From positions 1-8,278 of the forward strand of contig CALLKB010000116.1 of assembly GCA_938008575.1 (NCBI GenBank): a DNA stretch of 8,278 bases. Direction: 5' to 3'. The first letter of the stretch is position 1, and each line of letters begins with the position of its first letter. A program made the position numbers and the translations under genes. Under the pieces are notes generated by a model. That model was not told the origin of the DNA, searched no databases, and was given only the letters and a program-made list of their open reading frames with translations. This DNA comes from an uncultured Cytophagaceae bacterium (GTDB lineage Bacteria > Bacteroidota > Bacteroidia > Cytophagales > Spirosomataceae). Of the stretch, positions 1 to 6,827 are shown piece by piece.

Positions 1-619
1 TTTTATTGATGTCATCCAAAGCCAAGTATATCGCATTGACTCCTTCATTACGCGCTGAATGTCCTGCAATTCCCTTCACTTCTGCATCCACCACCATTAA
101 TCCTTTTTCTGCTATTGCTAATTGGCAATCCGTCGGCTCCCCCACAATCGCCCAAGCAATTTCAGGGAATTCCGATGATTTTAAAACAGATTCAATACCA
201 CCGGTACCTGAAATTTCTTCTTCGGCTGTGGCGGCTAACACTAAATTGAAAGGTAAGCTTTGCTCGTAAAAAGCACAAAATGTCGTTATCAGAGCAACTA
301 AGCTAGCTCCCGCATCATTCACTCCTAAGCCAATCATTTTGCCATCTTCGATGGTCGCCGCAAAGGGTTCATAGGTCCAAGAGGCATTCGCCTTCACCGT
401 ATCGTGGTGTGAGTTTAGTAAGATGCTCGGTTTATTGGCATCAAAAAGTTTGTTTGTTGCCCAAACATTATTTCCAAGCGTATGAAACGCAATATTTCGA
501 GCAGCCAAAAAATCCTGGATAATGGCAGCGGTTCCTTGCTCTTCCCGACTCAACGACGGGCATGCTACGAGTTGGGCTAGTAGGTTTTGAGCATCCAGAA
601 ATTGTTGGTCCGTATACAT
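1..619 (-). CDS. argE: M20-family deacylase (ArgE-like, N-acylcitrulline/N-acylornithine deacylase), 3' end cut by window edge
   Basis: The frame is read from ATG at 619 and stays open for 206 codons to the left edge, so perhaps 150 C-terminal residues are missing compared with the usual ~350-residue family. M20 zinc-peptidase motifs are visible in order: SHHDTV with the H-x-D pair at residues 71-73, GVNDAG with the bridging Asp at 102, TAEEE with the catalytic/metal Glu pair at 134-135, and VGEPTD with a metal ligand at Glu161. A conserved HSAR typical of the start of the lid/dimerisation domain follows. M20 enzymes hydrolyse amide bonds. Placed directly after argB and argF', this one most likely removes the N-acyl group from N-acetyl- or N-succinyl-citrulline in the cytoplasm. 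The start lies one base after the argB stop (TAA-G-ATG), which implies co-transcription and translational coupling. DapE or another M20 amidohydrolase cannot be excluded by motifs alone; context favours arginine synthesis. Confidence 0.85.
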   Translation of the reverse strand, partial: MYTDQQFLDAQNLLAQLVACPSLSREEQGTAAIIQDFLAARNIAFHTLGNNVWATNKLFDANKPSILLNSHHDTVKANASWTYEPFAATIEDGKMIGLGVNDAGASLVALITTFCAFYEQSLPFNLVLAATAEEEISGTGGIESVLKSSEFPEIAWAIVGEPTDCQLAIAEKGLMVVDAEVKGIAGHSARNEGVNAIYLALDDINK

Positions 620-620
620 C

Positions 621-1400
621 TTATGCTTGAATCCTTGTTCCTTTATCAGGCTGTGAAACAAAATCTGCATGGCAGAGCCGAACGGCTTGAACTCCCTTTG
701 AAATTGCCTTTAATGCATTTTCAAGTTTAGGGATCATGCCCGCTGACACGATGCCATCTGCTTTTAATTGAGCAAAATTTGCCTGATTTATCTGTGAAAT
801 CACTGAATTGTCATCGTTCGGATCCATCAAAACCCCTTGCTTTTCAAAACAGTATGTTAATGTCGTTTCAAAATATTCACTCAAGGCAATCGCTAATGCT
901 TGTGCCATCGTATCAGCATTGGTGTTAAGGAGTTGGCCTGTGACATCCGCCGTAATCGGCGCGAAAACGGGACTAAATCCCGCAGTAATTAAACCGGCTA
1001 AATCCTTTGCCTTGACGTGTTCGATGTCGCCCACAAAGCCATAGTCAAAGGGCTCAGGGTTTCTTTTTTTCGACACAACAAAAGCGCCATCTGGTCCCGT
1101 TAATCCAATCGAATTGCATTTCAAAGCTTGCAAGGATGCCACAATTGACTTATTGATCCATCCTGCATAAACCATGGTCACGATGCGTAGGCTTTCGGCA
1201 TCCGTTACCCGCCGACCGTCAATCATTTGACTTACAATCCCTAAATCAGCTGCCATGGATGTAGCGATTTTTCCACCCCCATGCACAAGTAATTTGGGTC
1301 CTTGAATCGCTGCAAAGTTGGCTAAAAAGGAAGCCAAAGCCTCCGGAGCATCGATGATGTTCCCGCCAATTTTGACAATATGTAAGGCTTGCTTCGTCAT
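621..1400 (-). CDS. argB: N-acetylglutamate kinase family (acts on N-acetyl- or N-succinyl-glutamate)
   Basis: This amino-acid kinase phosphorylates the gamma-carboxyl of N-acylglutamate with ATP, the second step of arginine synthesis. The 259-residue length matches the family (~258). Visible motifs are KIGGN at 10-14, the glycine loop LVHGGGK at 38-44, RRVTD at 63-67, GLTGPDG, VGDIE, the NTNADTMA substrate/nucleotide region, and the C-terminal SAGMIPKLENA. I chose ATG at 1400 because the kinase homology starts right there and its A is the last base of the argF' stop (TAATG overlap). The frame is open further upstream, to 1472, but that part lies inside argF' and has no family homology. There is no N-terminal helix of the kind found in arginine-inhibited hexameric kinases, so feedback control at this step may be weak or different. 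With a succinylornithine-type ArgF' next door, the true substrate may be N-succinylglutamate. Confidence 0.95.
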   Translation of the reverse strand: MTKQALHIVKIGGNIIDAPEALASFLANFAAIQGPKLLVHGGGKIATSMAADLGIVSQMIDGRRVTDAESLRIVTMVYAGWINKSIVASLQALKCNSIGLTGPDGAFVVSKKRNPEPFDYGFVGDIEHVKAKDLAGLITAGFSPVFAPITADVTGQLLNTNADTMAQALAIALSEYFETTLTYCFEKQGVLMDPNDDNSVISQINQANFAQLKADGIVSAGMIPKLENALKAISKGVQAVRLCHADFVSQPDKGTRIQA

Positions 1401-2374
1401 TAGAATAAGTATGGACTTTCTACCCGCATTTGGGTTAATAATATTTCTTTTAATACCGTTTGTGCCGCCCAAACCCGGTTGCCTGCTTGTTGGATTACAA
1501 TCGAATGATCCGAATCGAGCACGGCATCATCCACAACTACATTCCGACGAACCGGAAGGCAATGCATGAATTTGGCATTATTCGTCAATTTCATTTTTTC
1601 CATGCTCACGGTCCAAGCGGGATCAGAGGAAATAATTTTTCCATAATCCTCATAGGAAGACCAGTTTTTGGCATAGATAAAATCAGCCCCCTCAAAGGCT
1701 TCTTTCGGATCGTAGCATATCTTCGCATTTCCTGAAAACTCAGGAGCTAATTCATATCCTTTTGGATGCGCGATGGTGAAATCTACATCTGCTTGGTTCA
1801 TCCATTCTGCAAATGAATTCGGTACACATTGAGGCAAAGCCTTCACGTGTGGCGCCCAAGTCAAAACTACTTTTGGGCGTTTAACGGTTTTATATTCTGT
1901 AATGGTAATTAAGTCGGTTAGGGATTGCAAAGGATGACGCGTAGCTGATTCCAAGCTCACAATGGGTTTTCCGGTAAACTTCATGAATTGCTTCAATACC
2001 AATTCCGAATAATCGTATTCCCGGTCTACCAGCCCAGGAAAGCTTCTAACGCCAACAATATCGCAATATTGGCCAATGACCGCTGCTGCTTCTGATACGT
2101 GTTCAGCCTTATCTCCATTCATGATGACTCCTTCATTCATTTCCAATTGCCAGGAATCCGCACCCACATTCATGACCATTACATCCATTCCTAAGTTTTG
2201 TGCCGCTTTTTGCGTCGATAATCGCGTACGTAAACTGGAATTAAAGAACAACAACCCCATGGTTTTATTCTTTCCCAAATGCTTGTCGGCATAGGGCATC
2301 TTTTTCATCAACAAAGCTTCATTGACAAGTTTATCGATGTTGTACGCGTCTTTAACGGAAGTAAAATGCTGCAT
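1400..2374 (-). CDS. argF': N-succinylornithine carbamoyltransferase (ArgF')
   Basis: This 324-residue transcarbamylase transfers the carbamoyl group from carbamoyl phosphate to the delta-amino group of an N-acylated ornithine, giving N-acylcitrulline. Family motifs are the carbamoyl-phosphate loop S-L-R-T-R at 47-51, HPLQSLTD at 147-154 and HCLP at 271-274. Several features match the acylornithine branch rather than ordinary OTCase: the W75-containing loop, MNGDKAEH at 85-92 and YAKNW at 234-238. The residue that separates N-acetyl- (Glu92 in Xanthomonas) from N-succinylornithine enzymes (Pro90 in Bacteroides fragilis) is Ala90 here. By the published mutagenesis, Ala at that site gives succinylornithine specificity. 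The residue matching the carboxylated Lys302 of the Xanthomonas enzyme is Val280. It overlaps argB by one base and is separated from the upstream GNAT gene by 73 bases holding two short inverted repeats. No Shine-Dalgarno is visible. Family certain; substrate inferred. Confidence 0.93.
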   Translation of the reverse strand: MQHFTSVKDAYNIDKLVNEALLMKKMPYADKHLGKNKTMGLLFFNSSLRTRLSTQKAAQNLGMDVMVMNVGADSWQLEMNEGVIMNGDKAEHVSEAAAVIGQYCDIVGVRSFPGLVDREYDYSELVLKQFMKFTGKPIVSLESATRHPLQSLTDLITITEYKTVKRPKVVLTWAPHVKALPQCVPNSFAEWMNQADVDFTIAHPKGYELAPEFSGNAKICYDPKEAFEGADFIYAKNWSSYEDYGKIISSDPAWTVSMEKMKLTNNAKFMHCLPVRRNVVVDDAVLDSDHSIVIQQAGNRVWAAQTVLKEILLTQMRVESPYLF

Positions 2375-2383
2375 AAAAGTGGT

Positions 2384-2395
2384 GGTCCAAAGACC
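2384..2395. repeat. Short inverted repeat in the argF' leader
   Basis: The arms GGTC and GACC are perfectly complementary around a CAAA centre. The repeat lies 10-21 bases upstream of the argF' start codon, where it could form a small hairpin near the ribosome-binding region. Four base pairs is weak and may be chance. Confidence 0.25.
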
Positions 2396-2412
2396 TTAGG
2401 ATATTGGCAATT

Positions 2413-2426
2413 TGGTAAAATTACCA
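2413..2426. promoter_or_regulatory. Candidate operator/promoter palindrome upstream of argF'
   Basis: A perfect 6-base inverted repeat (TGGTAA/TTACCA, 2-base centre) lies 39-52 bases upstream of the argF' start, in the only gap between the GNAT gene and the arg genes. On the minus strand its middle reads TAATTTTA, five of the six defined positions of the Bacteroidota -7 element TAnnTTTG. It could therefore be an operator overlapping a promoter. It does not resemble the classical ArgR box. No -33 element is evident. This is inference from position and symmetry only. Confidence 0.3.
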
Positions 2427-2447
2427 TTTTTACGAGATAAATGAAAT

Positions 2448-2996
2448 TTATCGATGGCGTTCCCAGGTGAAAACTTCCATCGGGATTTCAAGCTCCAGTG
2501 TTTTTTCGCCCGTTTTCTGGAAATTATTTTTCATCAAAACGCGTTGGGATGCGATGTTTTCATTCGGAGTTTCCGCTCTCAAAATTTGCATATCCTTGTC
2601 TTCAAACACCCATTTCGATAATGCTTCAACGGCTTCGGAAGCAATGCCCTGTCCTTCGAATTTTTGATCAATAGCGTAGCCAATTTCGGTTGTTCCGTCA
2701 TTGTCGGGCAATCCAGCTAAGCCAATTCCCCCTACAGAGCAGGACGCATCCTTGAGAATAATTTCCCAATTTGTGTACCAATAATAGTCTAAAGGGAATT
2801 TCGCGGTTTGTGGAATCCAAAAGTCGCTTAATGCTTGAAGCATTTCTTGTTCATAAAACAATCCCATTTCCCAGGGGTTATGTTTTATCTCGAGTGATTT
2901 CGCAAGTTCTTCTCGCCCAAATTGCTTCCAAATTCGCAATTGATTATGCGTCAGTGGAATTAGGGTTAATCGGGGAGTTTGAACTTGAATCTTCAT
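2448..2996 (-). CDS. GNAT-family N-acyltransferase, RimJ/RimL type
   Basis: This is a cytoplasmic acyl-CoA-dependent N-acyltransferase. The protein opens with QTPRLTLIPLT (residues 6-16), the usual first strand of RimJ/RimL-like GNATs. It continues with the motif-A region TEIGYAID (103-110), the acyl-CoA pyrophosphate loop EGQGIASEA (114-122), and NENIASQRVLMKNNF (145-159), the conserved helix and following Phe of motif B. I chose ATG at 2996 (182 residues) because family homology begins within a few residues. ATG at 3017 would add seven residues (MDNLLPN) and is the main alternative. The acceptor substrate is unknown; relatives acetylate ribosomal proteins, antibiotics, polyamines or amino acids. 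It is on the same strand as argF', 73 bases upstream, so an arginine-linked role is possible but not shown. It lacks the features of classical ArgA, which carries a kinase-like domain. Confidence 0.85.
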   Translation of the reverse strand: MKIQVQTPRLTLIPLTHNQLRIWKQFGREELAKSLEIKHNPWEMGLFYEQEMLQALSDFWIPQTAKFPLDYYWYTNWEIILKDASCSVGGIGLAGLPDNDGTTEIGYAIDQKFEGQGIASEAVEALSKWVFEDKDMQILRAETPNENIASQRVLMKNNFQKTGEKTLELEIPMEVFTWERHR

Positions 2997-3095
2997 ATTG
3001 GGCAACAAATTATCCATTTTGGTCGCAAAATAAAAGACCTTTAGTATTTATAAAGCAATTTTGCATCCGTTAAATACGATTTTAAACAACAAACA
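2997..3095. promoter_or_regulatory. Divergent promoter region between GNAT gene and outer-membrane gene
   Basis: This AT-rich gap drives genes in both directions. For the minus strand, TTATTTTG (3033-3026) matches five of six defined bases of the Bacteroidota -7 element, with a TTG (3058-3056) 22 bases upstream. This would start transcription near 3020 and favours the GNAT start at 2996. For the plus strand, CAATTTTG (3056-3063) also matches five of six, without a clear -33 partner, and would leave a ~26-base leader. That leader ends in A-rich sequence without a Shine-Dalgarno, as is common in Bacteroidota. These are by-eye matches only. Confidence 0.3.
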
Positions 3096-5699
3096 ATGAA
3101 ACAAATTATTACGCTATTCGCACTGATGAGCCTTTCGTTTTCAGCTGTGTCACAGATTCCGGGTGGAATGGGTGGTTTCGGTGCGGCGCCTAAGAAAGAA
3201 GCAGTCATTCCAGGAACAGCTCAAGCTGCACCTAAAGGTTCTGCTAAAATCATCGGATATATCTTGGACTCTACGGATACAAAGCCCGTTGAGTTTGCCT
3301 CAGTTGCGTTAATTAACAAAGCTACAAATCGCCCTGTCGACGGCGCATCTGCTGATCAAGTAGGTAAATTCGTGTTGAATAAAGTTGCTCAAGGCGATTA
3401 TAAATTGGTGATTTCATTCATCGGTTATGAAAGCAAGACTTTGTTTGTATCAATCAATGCAAAGAATGATGACCATGATTTAGGTGTTATCAAATTGCCT
3501 TCGAGTACGAAGATGTTGGCAGAAGTAACTGTTGAAGGCCAACGTGCCATGATTGAGGAGCGCGTGGACCGTACGGTTTACAATGCGGAAAAAGATGCAA
3601 CCAATAAAGGTGGGGATGCAACGGATGTTTTGAAAAAAGTACCGATGTTATCCGTGGATTTAGATGGTAATCCATCATTGCGTGGATCTTCTAACGTGAA
3701 GGTGTTGATCAACAACAAGCCTTCTACGATTATGGCATCCAGCATTGCAGATGCCTTGAAGCAAATTCCAGCAGATATGATTAAGACCGTTGAGGTGATT
3801 ACATCGCCATCAGCGAAATATGATGCAGAGGGTTCAGCGGGGATCATCAACATTGTTACGAAGAAAAATACTTTACAAGGTTTGACCTTGAATTTTGATA
3901 CTAGTGCAGGTGTTCGTGGATCTAACTTAGCCTTGAATGGTAACTTCCGTAATAAGAACTGGGGACTTTCCTTGGGAGGCTTTGGTCGGACGGAATACAA
4001 CGTCAATGGAAAGTTTGAAAGTACACAAATTACATCGAATAACGGTGTGCAAACGACCAATTTGCAGTCGGCAGAAACGCGCCGCGAAGGAATTTTTGGT
4101 AATTATCAGTTGGGATTTGATTGGGATATCAACAAATATAACTCGGTTACGTCCAACGTGCGTTTTGGTTTAAGAAACGGTAACAACTGGCAAGATGGTT
4201 TGAAGCAAATTCGTAATGGAGCATTAACGAGTTTGCGTAATACAAATTCCTTAGATGAATCTGCGAATGTGGACATCAACGTGGATTACACGAAAACATT
4301 TGAAAAAGCTCAGAAAGAATTCTCGGTTCTATCGATGTATAGTCGGAACAATCGTACAAATGATTTCTACAACTTGATTATGAATACGAAATCGACGATG
4401 AGTGAAATCATGAGTTCGATTAAAAATGCGAATGATGCTTTCAATGAAGAGGCGACGATTCAAATGGATTATCAAACGCCGATCAACAAGATGTCGATGG
4501 TTGAGTTTGGTGCGAAAGCTATCACACGTAATGTGACATCTGATTATAAATCATACACAGCTGGAGCAGATGGTATTTATTCACAAGTGAATTTAGCAAC
4601 CTTGCCAAGTAACGTATTTGATTATAACCAGAACATTTGGAGTACTTATGGATCATATACTTTAACCACTAAAAACAAGTGGAGCATCAAGGCGGGTGCG
4701 CGTTATGAGCATACGGATATCTCGGCAAGTTTCTTGAAAAAAGAAGGTCAAAATACGGTCATTCCTCCTTACGGAGTGTTAGTGCCTAGTTTCAATATGT
4801 CGAAGACATTTAAATCAGGAACTTGGAGATTCAGTTACAATCGTCGTATTCAACGTCCAGGTATCGAGAACTTGAATCCAAATGTGAATGCGTCAAATCC
4901 GTTGAACATCTCGACAGGTAATCCAAATTTGGCACCTGAATACACGAATAACTTTGAGGTTTCTTACAGCAAGTTTGTGAAGCAAACGTATATTTCAACG
5001 GCTATTTTCATGCGTAATACGACGGGTGCAATCAATCGTATTCGCGAGGTGCGAGGGGATACAGTTAAGACGACATCTCAGAACATTGGTAATGAAGATG
5101 CTTATGGGATGAACATTAACTTAAATGTGAATGTGTCTAATAAATTGATGCTTGGTGGTGGCGGTGATTTGGCTTATATGGTTTTGGCCAACAACGTTGC
5201 GGATCCATTGCTTTCAGCTAAGAACCAAGGCTTACAATCAAACTTCAGAATTTTTGGTAATTATAACTTTGGTAACGGCTGGGGTGCGCAAGTATTCTCT
5301 TTCTATCGTGTTAACCAAGTTCAATTGCAAGGTTCACAAGGTGGATTTGGTATGTATAGTTTGAGTTTCAAAAAGGATTTCAAAAACAAAAAAGGAAGTA
5401 TTGGTTTTGGTGCTGAGAACTTCTTAACGCCAAATGGCTTCGTGATTCGCAACGAAACAAAGACTGCGTCGATCAATCAGATATCTGAAAATACGATGCG
5501 CAACATGAACTTTAAAATCAATTTGTCGTATCGAATAGGTAAAATGAGTTTCGGTCCGACGAAGAAAAAGAAATCGGTTAATAACGATGATACCAAAGGT
5601 GGTGAAGGCGATGCAGCTCCGGCAGCTCCTCAACAACCAATGGGTATGCCAGGCATGCGCATGGGTGGTGGAGGCGGAGGCTTCGGTGGCCCAAGATAA
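3096..5699 (+). CDS. Outer-membrane beta-barrel protein (TonB-dependent-receptor-like, OMP_b-brl_3 type) with carboxypeptidase-regulatory-like domain
   Basis: An 867-residue exported protein. Residues 1-20 look like a Sec signal peptide, with likely cleavage after AVS; there is no lipobox cysteine. A Gly/Met/Pro-rich linker (21-50) is followed by a carboxypeptidase-D regulatory-like beta-sandwich (about 52-135; conserved PVEFASV, GKFVL and FIGYES). A plug domain follows (about 140-257; VTVEGQR, DATDVLKKVPMLSVD, LRGSSNVKVLINNKPS, AEGSAGIINIVTKK). Residues from about 258 to 820 show the alternating aromatic/polar pattern of a large barrel, including NRRIQRPGIENLNPN and GNPNLAPEYTNNFEVSYSK. The last ~48 residues form an unusual extension: a Lys-rich stretch, an Ala/Pro/Gln stretch, then a Met/Gly-rich end. 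I see no clear TonB box, and no SusD-like partner is adjacent, so the cargo cannot be named. The gene is monocistronic between a divergent promoter region and a terminator. The ATG at 3096 precedes the signal peptide directly. Confidence 0.9.
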   Translation: MKQIITLFALMSLSFSAVSQIPGGMGGFGAAPKKEAVIPGTAQAAPKGSAKIIGYILDSTDTKPVEFASVALINKATNRPVDGASADQVGKFVLNKVAQGDYKLVISFIGYESKTLFVSINAKNDDHDLGVIKLPSSTKMLAEVTVEGQRAMIEERVDRTVYNAEKDATNKGGDATDVLKKVPMLSVDLDGNPSLRGSSNVKVLINNKPSTIMASSIADALKQIPADMIKTVEVITSPSAKYDAEGSAGIINIVTKKNTLQGLTLNFDTSAGVRGSNLALNGNFRNKNWGLSLGGFGRTEYNVNGKFESTQITSNNGVQTTNLQSAETRREGIFGNYQLGFDWDINKYNSVTSNVRFGLRNGNNWQDGLKQIRNGALTSLRNTNSLDESANVDINVDYTKTFEKAQKEFSVLSMYSRNNRTNDFYNLIMNTKSTMSEIMSSIKNANDAFNEEATIQMDYQTPINKMSMVEFGAKAITRNVTSDYKSYTAGADGIYSQVNLATLPSNVFDYNQNIWSTYGSYTLTTKNKWSIKAGARYEHTDISASFLKKEGQNTVIPPYGVLVPSFNMSKTFKSGTWRFSYNRRIQRPGIENLNPNVNASNPLNISTGNPNLAPEYTNNFEVSYSKFVKQTYISTAIFMRNTTGAINRIREVRGDTVKTTSQNIGNEDAYGMNINLNVNVSNKLMLGGGGDLAYMVLANNVADPLLSAKNQGLQSNFRIFGNYNFGNGWGAQVFSFYRVNQVQLQGSQGGFGMYSLSFKKDFKNKKGSIGFGAENFLTPNGFVIRNETKTASINQISENTMRNMNFKINLSYRIGKMSFGPTKKKKSVNNDDTKGGEGDAAPAAPQQPMGMPGMRMGGGGGGFGGPR

Positions 5700-5722
5700 A
5701 CTGGGGATTTCTAGTTCAAAAT

Positions 5723-5753
5723 AAAAAAGGAAGCTGTAAAGGCTTCCTTTTTT
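5723..5753. terminator. Bidirectional rho-independent terminator
   Basis: A hairpin with a 12-base-pair stem (5723-5734 with 5742-5753) and a 7-base loop has GGAAGC/GCTTCC at its core and is flanked by A and T runs on both sides. It starts 23 bases after the outer-membrane gene and its last base is the first base of the convergent polyprenyl synthase stop codon, so it can end transcription from both. Confidence 0.9.
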
Positions 5754-6727
5754 TATTTATTGCGTTCGATTGTGTAATTGAGTAGATTTCCTAGCGACGT
5801 TCTGTATGTAGAATCTGGGAACTGTAAGAGTATCTCACGGGCTTCTTGTGCAAATTCCTGCATTCGTTGTGTTGCATAAGCAATTCCTCCGGTTGATTTA
5901 ACAAAGTCGATGACTTCCTTCACTTTAACCGGATTGTCTGAATCATTCTTGATGGTTTTAATCATCTGTTTCCGAAGCGATCGCGTTGTGTTTTGAAGCG
6001 CATAGATCAATGGTAAGGTCATTTTCTTCTCCTTGATATCAATCCCTAGCGGTTTTCCAATCTCGGCATCGCCATAATCAAACAAGTCATCTTTGATCTG
6101 AAAAGCAATACCCACCTTTTCCCCGAATTGATGCGCCATGTCAACATATTTTTCGTCGGCATCAGTCGATTGCACACCCACTGCGCAGCATGCTGCAATT
6201 AGCGTGGCTGTTTTCTTACGGATAATATCAAAATAGACATCTTCAGTGATATCTAATTTGCGTGCTTTTTCAATTTGAAGTAATTCCCCTTCGGCCATTT
6301 CACGAACGGCAGTGGATACTGAAGTTAATAAATCAAAATCCTTGTGGTCGACAGAAAGCAGAAGTCCTTTGGATAATAGGTAATCGCCTACGAGTACGGC
6401 AATTTTATTTTTCCAAACGGCATTGATGGAGAAAAATCCCCGACGGTAATCCGATTCATCTACGACGTCATCATGGACTAAGGTTGCCGTGTGAAGCAAT
6501 TCGATGAGCGCTGCTCCGCGGTATGTTTTTTCGGTAATTTCGCCTACGCATCCCGCTGTTAGAAAAACGAACATGGGGCGCATTTGCTTGCCCTTGCGTT
6601 GGACGATGTAATTCATGATTGTGTCCAGCAGCATGACTTTCGTCTTCATGAACTGCCTGAATTTCCCTTCAAATGCCTTCATGGGTTCCTCGATGGGCGC
6701 CTGAATGGATGAAAGCGAAATGGACAT
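5753..6727 (-). CDS. Long-chain polyprenyl diphosphate synthase (IspB-like)
   Basis: This 324-residue trans-prenyltransferase condenses isopentenyl diphosphate with an allylic diphosphate to make an all-trans polyprenyl chain, most likely the menaquinone side chain. Visible motifs are GKQMRP at 46-51 (isopentenyl diphosphate binding), the first Asp-rich motif DDVVD at 86-90 followed by RRG at 95-97, KKTA at 171-174, the second Asp-rich motif QIKDDLFD at 210-217, and GKP at 224-226. The residues four and five positions before the first Asp motif are Thr82 and Ala81. Small residues here leave the elongation pocket open and fit a long-chain product rather than farnesyl or geranylgeranyl diphosphate. 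The sequence LHTATLVHDDVVDES closely resembles octaprenyl diphosphate synthase. Exact chain length cannot be read from sequence. The start at 6727 gives the normal family length; no Shine-Dalgarno is visible. The gene is alone between a divergent gap and a shared terminator. Confidence 0.92.
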   Translation of the reverse strand: MSISLSSIQAPIEEPMKAFEGKFRQFMKTKVMLLDTIMNYIVQRKGKQMRPMFVFLTAGCVGEITEKTYRGAALIELLHTATLVHDDVVDESDYRRGFFSINAVWKNKIAVLVGDYLLSKGLLLSVDHKDFDLLTSVSTAVREMAEGELLQIEKARKLDITEDVYFDIIRKKTATLIAACCAVGVQSTDADEKYVDMAHQFGEKVGIAFQIKDDLFDYGDAEIGKPLGIDIKEKKMTLPLIYALQNTTRSLRKQMIKTIKNDSDNPVKVKEVIDFVKSTGGIAYATQRMQEFAQEAREILLQFPDSTYRTSLGNLLNYTIERNK

Positions 6728-6827
6728 AGAAATTAGTTTGAGTGCTTGTTTGGCACGTTTGGAAATTGTGTAAATTTAATCACATTTTGGGATAAATTAG
6801 TCCTGAGAATTAAATAATGCGAAATTT
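6728..6827. promoter_or_regulatory. Divergent intergenic region (polyprenyl synthase / patatin-like gene)
   Basis: This 100-base AT-rich gap must hold the promoters of both flanking genes. For the plus strand, TTTG at 6758-6761 and ACATTTTG at 6782-6789, spaced by 20 bases, fit the -33 element and the TTTG half of the Bacteroidota -7 element; the TA half is missing. For the minus strand, TAAATTTA (6778-6771) matches five of six -7 positions without a good -33. Neither promoter is secure. Confidence 0.25.

Noticed and set aside
6..269. An 87-codon plus-strand frame near the left edge.
   Set aside because: It is antisense to the M20 deacylase, whose metal-binding motifs are unambiguous in the minus frame.
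1401..1472. An upstream in-frame extension of argB starting at 1472 (24 more residues).
   Set aside because: It lies wholly inside argF', has no kinase homology, and the ATG at 1400 in the TAATG overlap places the family motif KIGG at its normal distance from the start.
2997..3017. ATG at 3017 as the GNAT start.
   Set aside because: Not excluded, but GNAT homology begins only after the ATG at 2996, and the best candidate -7 element would leave almost no leader for a start at 3017.
3578..4060. A 160-codon open frame antisense to the outer-membrane barrel gene.
   Set aside because: It lies opposite a clearly homologous coding frame, has no recognisable domain, and looks like a by-product of the sense codon pattern.
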